A program made the position numbers and the translations under genes. From Thuidium tamariscinum (lineage: Eukaryota > Streptophyta > Bryopsida > Hypnales > Thuidiaceae): DNA of 64,000 nucleotides. How positions within the stretch are numbered: position 1 is the first letter of the stretch; each line of letters starts with the position of its first letter. Below are positions 46,376 through 55,259 of the stretch, one piece after another. A model generated the notes under the pieces. The model ran no database searches, was not told where the DNA came from, and worked only from the letters and a program-made list of their open reading frames with translations. Location of the stretch: positions 23,575,501-23,639,500 of the forward strand of contig OX344749.2 of the NCBI GenBank assembly GCA_947034885.2. The letters run 5' to 3'.

Positions 46376-47903
46376 TTAAAGGTATGTTCCCACTTGAGGT
46401 TAAGGAAGTGCATGACAACAATTGTGTGTAAGGCATGAGATGCCAGGCCTAGTGGCAGCCGATGCTGCAGCGTTAGGTGGGCTACGTAGTTGGTTCGGAA
46501 GTCGTATGTAGACGTTTTGTAGCGGGTATACATATGGATACAGAGGGCGTCTGTTGCGGGCTTTGCACAGCTGTTACTGGAGCAGTGGTGGGATCCTGTT
46601 GTTGACGTTTGTGTAACTTCACGGAGGAGTTTCGGTGTCCGTTGAAGTGAAAGAGAGGGTCATGCGAGCATCGTGTGGTGCCAAGAGCCCATGGACGGTA
46701 CGACGTGATTTTTTGGCAGACCTAAAGTTCGAGTTCCAATTGTCTGCACACTGTCTGCGTTATAGGCGTTCGGAGTAGGTGATGCGCGTGCTTGAGGACA
46801 GTAGAGAGTAGGAGCTTCGTTTGAAGAACGCAGTTTGAGGCGGTCTGCCTAATGGCAGCAACGAACAACTGGTCGTGAAGAAAGCGTGGCGGATGGTCCC
46901 TGGAAAGACTGAGGCAGCACATCTGGAAGGGGCTTGTGGATTATGGCAGGATCGAATGGTCTCAAGTCAGCAGTGGCGCTGTTAGAGCGCCTGCAGCCCA
47001 ACGAAAACTGCTGAAGAATTTCGAGAGTCGCAGATGTAGGATAGGCCTGTTTGCGACGATGATCGATGGGAAGCCAAAATGGGAGACCTCCGGCCCTCAC
47101 GCCGGATTCGCCTTTCAACCGCCATGAACGACCCGGTTCCCCCCTTCATGCAGCTCCTGCGTCGAATCGGACGGCCGTGCGTAGCTCCCTGCTCGCCCTG
47201 TGCTGCGCCCCGGTGCTCTTGCTGTTAGTGCCCGTTAGTCTGGTCTTTGTTTGTCTCTTGTTTGCCGTGTCTTTCTCCCCAGGCCACTTGTGGCTGGGGT
47301 TGTTATTTTACTCTCTGCAATGAAATTCCGTTTCATTTGTGCCAAAAAAAAAAAAAGAAGAAAGCGTGGCGGAGCATTCATGGCTCACACAAAGGTACGC
47401 TTCTCTTTCCTCTCAAACTCTCGTAAATTCTATGCAATTGATTGGTGTGGCACGAGCCAACAATTTTAAAACTGCACATGAAGACAACAATTGAAATTCC
47501 CTGGCCAATTCAGAGATGCGCGTGCAATAAACGATTTTGTTACCTCAAATTTGCTCTGCGCCAATAGTATTTCGCAAACCTCAATGTAAATACTGTTTTT
47601 CCTCGTCTACCAAAACTGGAAAAAAGAGCTTCATTGCCGAAACTGAAGAGTGCAGACATGTACAGGCCTCACAGGCTGCCCCCCGGAACAGTGTGAGTGC
47701 TGCAATGGAGTTAATAGCACAAATACCTCAATATTTAAAAATTTATCCATAGTATACGTGCCAATGTTGCTACCTCGCTGCTGGAACTGCCTCCACGTAG
47801 GCTTGGCTTCCACCGCACAGCACCATTACCCATTCATTCGTCCTCTTCACACCTCGAAGTCCCTAACAGCACTTCCTTAATCTCAAGTGGGAACATACCT
47901 TAA
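46376..47903. mobile_element. TIR DNA transposon relic with GC-rich interior
   Basis: The left end AGGTATGTTCCCACTTGAGG and the right end are inverted repeats of about 33 bp with few differences. Weaker arm similarity continues inward (GCCTA.GTGG..GCAG and GCAGCG motifs). TTAA is present at both ends. The interior is much more GC-rich than the flanks and encodes no complete protein. Without the retroposon at 46894-47356 it would be about 1.07 kb. The superfamily is unclear; long TIRs would suit a Mutator-like element. Confidence 0.65.
46894..47356 (+). mobile_element. Retroposon (5'-truncated LINE-like) with 17-bp target duplication
   Basis: The insert is followed by poly(A) of 13 and flanked by the exact 17-mer GAAGAAAGCGTGGCGGA at 46877-46893 and 47357-47373. 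Its 5' part has an open frame reading LVDYGRIEW and then CRIGLFATMIDGKPKWETSG, ending in a stop near 47125. This looks like the C-terminus of a retroelement or cellular ORF. A GC-rich 3' UTR follows, ending CCGTTTCATTTGTGCC and poly(A). It is either a 5'-truncated non-LTR element or a processed retrocopy; I cannot name the source. The perfect duplication indicates a recent insertion. Confidence 0.85.
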
Positions 47904-48269
47904 TTTCTTCAAGCACATCAACATCAATTTACATCTAGGTTGACTTATTTTATAAGTCCATACTTCTTGAATGAGATTGTAGCAACATTTTTATGATTGT
48001 TGAATTGGGACCAACTCCACTTTACACTCATCCTTATAATGCTCAACATTTTAGGTGTCCTCCCTATTCAATTTCCCTTCATAGGTAGGGCTTAACATTC
48101 AAGAAGGGATGATTTGGGGTGTAGTTACACTAAAGCAAGAGCTCCGCAAGCATTTGGATTCTAGAATTGTCTTCTAATGCACTGTAAGCACATTTTGCTT
48201 TCTCATTGCACCAACAATACATAAATTATGTAAAGTAGGGTGCCAATTGAAATGTTGTTTTTGAATTTG
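47904..48269. other. AT-rich spacer, nothing seen
   Basis: No gene, RNA or repeat boundary is recognised between the TIR relic and the tandem repeat. Confidence 0.4.
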
Positions 48270-48760
48270 TAATGAAAGAAATTTCAATAATACCAACTTT
48301 GACACCCTCTCCAAAGTTGAAAATTTGGTTTTTTTATCATAAATTTTTTGTTATAAGATCACCTGTAAAGAATATATATATATTCAAAATCTACCAACAT
48401 GTGTTGCTATGTAAGAAATTTCATTGTTGCCAACTTTGACGCCCTCTTAAGGATTAAATTTTTTTTCTTTTTTTCATGAAATTTTTGATATGGGATCACC
48501 TTTGTGTTGATAATATGTGTTCAAAATTTCAAGGTCAAAAGATTTACACAAAAGAAGATATTTGAAATCCACCAACATGAGCCATTGTAAGAGACAATTT
48601 CACTATTGCCAACTTTGACACCCTCCTAAAGGCTGAAAATTTATTTTTTCACTATAAGATTTTTTGAGCAAGATCACTTCTATGTTGTTAACATATTTGC
48701 TGAGTTTCAAGTTCAAAAGATTTGTTTGAAAAATAATATTGGAAATCTACCAACATGTAA
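48270..48760 (+). repeat. Tandem repeat, three diverged units of about 140-177 bp
   Basis: Units start near 48270, 48411 and 48588. Each begins with an AATTTCA..(A/T)TTGCCAACTTTGA-like segment and GCCCTC or ACCCTC. Each then has a T-rich stretch, a block ending GATCAC, and a close with (A)TCTACCAACATG. The units are too diverged for recent unequal exchange. Confidence 0.6.
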
Positions 48761-49464
48761 TATGCCTTGAACACTTTTCATATCAAATTTAGGGCCTCTA
48801 ATTGCCACTATGAATTCAAAATTTACAAATTTTATCGTGCGTAGAAAATAAAAAATCTTAGAGTTTTCCCCTGCGGCTAAGCCAAGGGTCAATTCACCCC
48901 AACCCTAAAGGTTGGGTATGGACAAGGTTTTTTTTTTTCATTTTTGGAGAATAGCCACAGTGGCAACATAAAAATGTTATAGGAATGCTCCAAATCGCAA
49001 CATCCGTCTATTTCTTGGATGTATAATATGGTTTTCATCTAAAATTAGGCAAATTCATCTAATATTTTTCTTTATTTCAAAGTTGTCTAGTGATTTCATT
49101 CAAGTTTTCCAGCATTTTTTGGGGTGTTTTTTAGCCAGATTATTTTTTCTGGTGCAAACCGGTACCAAAAAGTAAAAAAAGAAAGCCCTGGTATGGACTA
49201 TGGAGTGGAGTTTGACAATGGGTACACTTACCTTGTCTTGACTGATATAATCGGTAAGTCGCATAAAAAAAAGTTCAATGAAGAGTGAAAATACGTTAAT
49301 TTCGACGAAGCACGTGCAGTTCCGTACCCAAGTAGAGAAGTACGGTAGGCCACCGACTACAGTAGAGCACTGGAGACCCCATGTTGATAACAAGCACATA
49401 AAACTCATATTTTATTATATTTTTGACACAAATGAATCTGAACTTTGTTGCATAAAATTAGAAA
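48761..49464. other. AT-rich spacer, nothing seen
   Basis: Contains poly-T runs and short frames on both strands (49100-49408 and others) that lack conserved protein features. Confidence 0.4.
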
Positions 49465-49798
49465 TAAGGTAAGAGGTCCTATAATGGACCATGATCTAAG
49501 GGCTGAAACAGAATTTCAGGGAGGTAAAACCTCAAGAAATATTTTTCAGTAAATTTTTCTTGAAAAACAAGTAGAATTGACATCTAACCCAAGTCGTTTC
49601 ACATTTTTCTGAGCTTTTTTGAATTAGTTATCAAAATTTGAAGTTGAAAGGGCATAGGGCTGTAAAATGGTGCCCTAGCTACAATGTACACTGTTAGTAC
49701 ACTGCTGAAGGCTATGAAAAAGCAACATGTACAACTATTGTACATTTAAGATAGGATACCATTTTAGAACCCGCTCCACTTAAGAGCCTTCTACCTTA
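49465..49798 (+). mobile_element. Hairpin-bearing TA-flanked MITE, copy 4
   Basis: It is bounded by TA at 49465-49466 and 49797-49798, with termini AGGTAAGAGGTCC and GCCTTCTACCT. It is nearly collinear with copy 3. The stem-loop runs from about 49659 to 49774. It is not inside a gene. Confidence 0.8.
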
Positions 49799-50387
49799 CA
49801 TAGAGTATTTCCCCCATTTCCAACCACTTGAGCAATTACACACATGTAGAGTGTAGCTTTTTTGAATACAATTTTTTTCATGTACATGAATAGAATTTGC
49901 AAGGATGCCATATTTTTTCAGAATTTTATTACACAAATTGTAATTACTATGAATTTTTTAGTAGAAAGTTCTCTTTGACCTATAATAGTGACATAGGCTG
50001 ATAGCAAAACCAACCAAGGACTTATTGCATTTATAAGAGCCTTGCAATCAATTATAATGTGTCATAATTGCTCCGAAAACTACACCACAACTTCATGGAA
50101 AGAAAACAACCTATTAATTGGAAATGGGGTTGATCAGAAATGGGTCCCCATCTTCTAACCACCAGCCACAAGTGGCTTGGTGGACGGATAAAACCCATAT
50201 TTCAAATCTACCATATAACTTAGACATTGGACGGATTTGCAGTGAGTAGCAAGACTGAGGCAATTCTTTGTTTGTACAAGGAATCCATCCACTGGCTGTC
50301 TTACAGACTCCGTCCCTGGCATCAAAGAATAGTACGGAGTATTTTTTTTGGTGCTCTTTGAAATGTTCGTTCTTCGCCTATCTTAGC

Positions 50388-50664
50388 TAAGGTAGGTACA
50401 CCCAAAATGGCACCTGACCTAAAAGCGTCATCTACAACGTGCATACATTTCCAAAATCAGTCATGTACCCAGTCTATACATGGCACTTTCAAAAACAGAC
50501 TTTGACCGTTAATAACTTTTGCATACGGTATCCAAATCCGTTGTTCTTTGGTGCATTGGAACATGCTTTCACTTCCCAACAAGACTGTATAAAAATCTGA
50601 ACAGCATGATAACAAGACCTATGCACAATAAGAATAAGTGGCACTTTTAGGTGTACCCACCTTA
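50388..50664. mobile_element. TA-flanked MITE, AGGTRGGTACACC termini, 277 bp
   Basis: The left end AGGTAGGTACACCCAAAATG and the right end are inverted repeats of about 24 bases with four differences, flanked by TA (50388-50389 and 50663-50664). The interior is non-coding. Confidence 0.75.
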
Positions 50665-50818
50665 ATTCGGGGAACTTTGATTCCAAACATGAATTCCAAA
50701 CTTCCAAGTTTTATTGCATGCATCAAACACAATTTTTTTTGGTGTTTCTTCCGAGGTAAACTCATCCTATGGGGCTTACTTCCTATTACAACTTTCACAT
50801 CTTGTCTAATGTTTTTCT

Positions 50819-51053
50819 TTAACCCTAGAAGGAAGGGGGGTGGGGTGCCTTGTGGAAATCATCCTTACTAAAATTATGGGAATCATTGGTGTTAAAAAAC
50901 CAAAAGAATTTGTTTGAAGTCAAAGTACCCTAGAAGATCTCTACTTTCCACTTCTAATTCTGAGGATGAATAATTGCATTTATGTCCTAGACATGAGAAT
51001 GCCTTGTCATTCATTGGACACTAAATGTCTCGGGCCTCTTTTCCCAAGTTTAA
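50819..51053 (+). mobile_element. TTAA-bounded short element, third copy, 235 bp
   Basis: It begins TTAACCCTAGAAGG and ends AAGTTTAA, a decayed form of AAGGGTTAA. The interior block GGAAATCAT...GAAGATCTCTACTTTCCA matches the copies at 38683-38895 and 38892-39121. Its size matches the 230-bp copy. Confidence 0.55.
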
Positions 51054-51820
51054 AGACATCCACTTGGTAGTCCAAAGGAAGATAAAAAATCTCATTCAAG
51101 AAAAGTGTGGATCTTATTGCTTGCTCAAAGTTTTTGTGGCCGGAGCATGCAAAAGTCACTAGAAAAAAGTATTTTCACTTTGTAGTACAAATGTGGTGCT
51201 TGGCAAGCCATACTCACTATTAAAGTGGGTTTAGAAGATGGTGGCCTACTATTGATCAATCTCCATTTCCAATCAATATGCTGTTTTCTTTCCGTGAAGC
51301 TATGGTGTAGTTCTCAGAGCAATTGTGGCACGTTATGATTGGTTGCAAGGCACTCATAAATGCAACTAGCCCTTGGTTGGTTTTACAATCAACCCATATC
51401 ATTATTATAGGTCAAAGAGAATCTTCTACTAAAAAAATTCATAGTAATTACAATTTGTGTAATAAAATTCTGAAAAAATGTGGCATCCTTCCAAATTCTA
51501 TTTCTATACATGACAAAAAAGTTACATTCAAAAAAGTTGCAGTTTATATATGTGTAATTGCTTAAGTGGTTGGAAATACGTGAAATACTTTATTAGGTTG
51601 AATTCCCCCCAATATTACAAAACCCCATTTTGTCAACGACTATCTGAAAGCTAAGCCTGTCGTCCACACTGAAGGGCTTTAAAGGGAATCTCATCGTTTT
51701 CCATGCCAACGCGTGAACAGCAACAGTAGCTTAAGCTTAGTGTCAGGTTTAGGTTGAAAGTCTGTACACGCAACCACTGAGTGCTGGCCGACTGAGCCGT
51801 CGAATCGCGAAGCCGACGAA
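51054..51820. other. Spacer upstream of the 51.9-kb gene
   Basis: AT-rich sequence with no convincing gene. The composition becomes more balanced from about 51650, where the 5' flank of the next gene begins. Confidence 0.4.
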
Positions 51821-51828
51821 TTTAAATA
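51821..51828 (+). promoter_or_regulatory. Possible TATA-like element
   Basis: TTTAAATA lies 59 bp upstream of the ATG at 51887, in GC-balanced sequence, in a position compatible with a core promoter and short leader. This is sequence resemblance only. Confidence 0.25.
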
Positions 51829-51886
51829 CTTCATAACTTTCCTTGTAAGACTTAGATACCGTCATCTATCTTCCATAGATTCATCA

Positions 51887-53045
51887 ATGGGAGATTCTTC
51901 CTCCACCTCCTCGGATGATGGGCAGTTTTCCGTGCTTGGCTTAACCCTTGCAGATGTGCAGTTGAAGGAGTCCCAGGCAGGACTGTCCCGCCGATCCGGG
52001 CCCTCCGTGATACAGGACGATCCTTTGAAGCGAGTGGAGAACCTGGTGTGGATCAAGAGCAACACGTATTACAAGGAAGCGCTCGACGACTGGGAGCAGC
52101 AGAAGAGATTGTTCGGGGTCAAGCTGGAACGGCGGGAGAAGCGAGCGGAGGAGCTCAACAACCAGGTTTATAACTTGGTGGGTTTTTTCAGTGTTTTCCA
52201 GGGAGTGATTCTGACGGCGGTGACACAACTGAATTCGCAAGCGTCGTCCTCGCGGCCTCTCTGTAACAAAGTCTGGTACCCGTTCGCACTGTCGCTGCTG
52301 GCGGCATCGGCCGCAATTATTGGCATTGTGCTTAAGTTTATTGCCCTGGAGAAGGCGAACCGAAGCATACAAACTTTCAAGCGTAATATTGCGGTATGTG
52401 TCTTCTTCCTTCTTTTCTTGTGTGCGTCTTCTTCCTTCGAAGGGAACTCTGTTTCAAACATCGAACTCGCTTTCAAATCGCTACTGCGCATTAGATATTA
52501 AAAAGTTCATCTATGGAGTTTTTGAAAAAGCCGTAGCCAATGTCCAGTGATGATAGATCAAGATGCATCAGGAATGGAATATGGACTCCCAAGGACATTT
52601 GTCCAGTTTCCATACCGGATTTCTCCTTTGCTGGTTGCTATTCCCTCCAAAACTAAGGAGGGAATGTGGATTTCATTGGAGATATTCATTCCAACTGCCA
52701 GTTTTGAGGGTTCGGCGGCTGCTTAGTCGATCTCAATGTCCTTGTTCGACAGCTAGCATTTCAATCTACACTAAAACCCTACTGAACCCTGTTATCAAAA
52801 GTGGGACTATTTTTCGTACACTGAGCAAGGCTTGTTTCCAGGAGGCAGAAAGGAGGCAAGCGCAGTTACAAAATCTGGGTGCAGAGTTCGTCTTCAAAAA
52901 CTTGCCATTGAAACGTGACCCTAGTCCATCGACGCTAGATCGGCTATTCACAAGAATCGCAGTGATTATCGGCCTGATTGTGTTCACCGGAGTTTTTTGC
53001 TTGTCATACTTCGCGATCCTGTGCGACAAGGCTGTGCCCGAGTAA
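51887..53045 (+). CDS. Three-helix membrane protein with coiled coil, two exons, unknown family
   Basis: Exons 51887-52393 and 52842-53045 join in phase 0 at GCG|GTATGT and TTCCAG|GAG, giving 236 aa. The N-terminal 55 residues are Ser- and Asp-rich and probably disordered. A charged helical stretch (about 65-90, WEQQKRLFGVKLERREKRAE) leads into a first hydrophobic segment (about 91-112, NLVGFFSVFQGVILTAV). A second runs about 128-150 (WYPFALSLLAASAAIIGIVL), then a charged helix with EKANRSIQTFKRN and EAERRQAQLQ, and a third hydrophobic segment near the C-terminus (IAVIIGLIVFTGVFCLSYF). I believe similar uncharacterised proteins exist in early land plants but cannot name the family. A smaller ORF starts 26 bp after its stop. 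Confidence 0.8.
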
Positions 53046-53071
53046 ATCCCTACTTGCAGATATACTGTATA

Positions 53072-53554
53072 ATGGCTGGGGTGAACCTAGTTAACGCGAC
53101 TGGCCACGATATCATCCTCCAGGAAGGATCTGCAGGGATATTCACACCTCTCGCGACCATTCGCACAGGGAAGGTGTACTTCTTGAAAGTCGATTCCACT
53201 GACACATATCGTGAATACTTGTGTAAATTGACCTACCAAATCTCCCAGAAGGGTGAGGCAGTGACGCTCACTTCGGATGATTTTGCGGAGTATGAGCAAG
53301 TCACGATCAAGTGGGATAAGGAAGGCGACCAGCTTTCTTATGAACCGAAGAAGAGGGAGTCCGTAAGCAGTGCTGCTGCTGCTGGCGAGACCGGCGGGCA
53401 AGCCAGCCCTAGTTTCTTCAAACGGTTTTTGATCAAACTTGGCTTGAAGAAAGGGCAAATCCCAACCGGCGGTGGCGGTAGCGGTGGCGGTGGCGGAGGA
53501 GATGGTAGACGTGGTGGTGCACCAGATAGCAGGGGAAATACCAGTGCTGTATGA
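53072..53554 (+). CDS. Small soluble protein with Gly-rich tail, 160 aa, unknown
   Basis: A single open frame begins at ATG 53072, 26 bp after the previous stop. Residues 1-95 form a compact, beta-rich-looking domain starting MAGVNLVNATGHDIILQ and including GKVYFLKVDS and YEQVTIKWDKEGDQLSYEP. A Ser/Ala stretch, a basic patch (FFKRFLIKLGLKKGQ) and a glycine-rich low-complexity tail follow. I do not recognise the family. The close spacing means it is either expressed from the same mRNA as the membrane protein, from its own promoter inside that gene, or via an alternative transcript. Confidence 0.7.
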   Translation: MAGVNLVNATGHDIILQEGSAGIFTPLATIRTGKVYFLKVDSTDTYREYLCKLTYQISQKGEAVTLTSDDFAEYEQVTIKWDKEGDQLSYEPKKRESVSSAAAAGETGGQASPSFFKRFLIKLGLKKGQIPTGGGGSGGGGGGDGRRGGAPDSRGNTSAV

Positions 53555-55259
53555 ATGCAGGACTCCATATGTCCTTAAATGATTGTCCACTTTGAATGTC
53601 TTGTTTTTTTTAGGTTGTTTTGGGTAGGTCCAAAAATATACTTCCTTGTGGTTGATTTTATTTAGGTTGCAATGAACATATGCAATGATTTTCATTGATT
53701 CTAGTGATATAAAATTTGGAACCTTACTTTTGTTTCTCAAAATATGATCAATGAAATTGACAAACAAAATCACCTTCAAAATTGTGAATGATCAATTTAG
53801 GATGGAGGGAAGTAGGAAATTTTTAAAGGTGTTTAGACCACTGAATTTGATTCTATTGTAGTGTCCCTTGCTTTGAATGTTGTGGATATTTTAGAAGTGA
53901 ATCTAAAGAAGTTGGTTTTGTACTAAGGTCAATTTTGCAAAAGGTTGCCTTTTTAGAAACCAAGGTTGTAGTCAAAGCTTTTATTGGAGAAGGAAAAGAG
54001 AGATTTTGAGGCTTGTAAGAATTGGAGGCAATTTTTATTTTGTATGAATGAACTATGAGTATCACAGGGGTTGAGGCTCAAGTTTTAAATGTAGTATGAA
54101 TAGAGAAGGGGGGCTAATCTAATGTTTTGTAAGAATTGATTGTTTATTTAGATTTGCATTAATAGGCTTAAAACCAATTTCAAATTGTCTCTTTTGAAAA
54201 TTAGTGTACATTTTTAGATGTGAATTTGTAGAGGTTTGTTACCTAGAAAAGATGATCTAAGTGGCCAAGAGTTGTAGGCAAAGCATTCAGTGCATTGTAA
54301 TAGGAAAAAAAGGACAATTCCTAGACCTTTGAGATTAGGCAACATTTTTTTAATATTGTATGAATCAAGTATAAATTTTCTAAAGTAGTAAAAATATGTA
54401 TATTAGAATCCAAACATAGATCCTTTTGTTTAGATTATATATGTTTGAAGCAACAAATTGAGGTTGGTTTGGCAACAAGGTTAATTTTGCAAAGGATTAT
54501 CTTTGAGTTCAATTGGTGTATATTACCATGAAGTATTGGCAATGATAATGAGGCTTGAAAAAACATGCATTGATATATTTTTTGTATTTTCTAAAGAAGA
54601 TTTAAAAAAATAAGATTAGCAATTGTTTTAATAATAAAAATAAATACTTCATATTTAGGAGTAATTCACCTAAGAGGTTAACCATCTATAAAATAAAACT
54701 CATCGTATGTTTTACCTCACAAATTGAATTAGAAATAAATGAAAGCTCCCTCCACTAATGTAATTCTATTAAAAAGATTAAATTAAGTTTTTCTAAAGAA
54801 ACTGTGATTTGTTTTATTTATTGACATTGAGTGTAAAATTCAAAACCTTTATAAATTGTGCAACCATTATTGAAATCATATGGGGAAACAACTTGATATG
54901 TTAATTATACATTAGAGAGTAGCTATAAGAACTTGAAACTGCTACAATCTTATTTCATGATGTCTTATACATTGCTCAAACATTTAGCGATCAATTTTTG
55001 AATAAAAAAATCTTAGAAGCTTGTAAACTTGTAAGAATGGCTTGCTTCTCAAGTTATGATCTATTTACATTCCTTTTAAAGCCTCCTACCCTTTGGTATA
55101 GAGCCAATAAATTGCAAGAGAAAATAGGGCAACAATTTCCCAACGTCTTCTGAGCAGCTCCTGGCAACTTGGTGTCCACGTCACCAATCCAGTGTGTCCA
55201 TTGGTTCGTTCACCCAGACGGCCACCACTACAAATACTAGTTTTCCATGTCCACACTAA
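53555..55259. other. AT-rich intergenic DNA, no gene seen
   Basis: After the stop at 53554 there is probably a short 3' UTR, then AT-rich sequence with no feature I can support. Confidence 0.45.

Noticed and set aside
52168-53779. Minus-strand frames opposite the 52-53.5 kb genes
   Set aside because: They overlap well-formed plus-strand exons and consist of shadow codons such as poly-Pro opposite poly-Gly.
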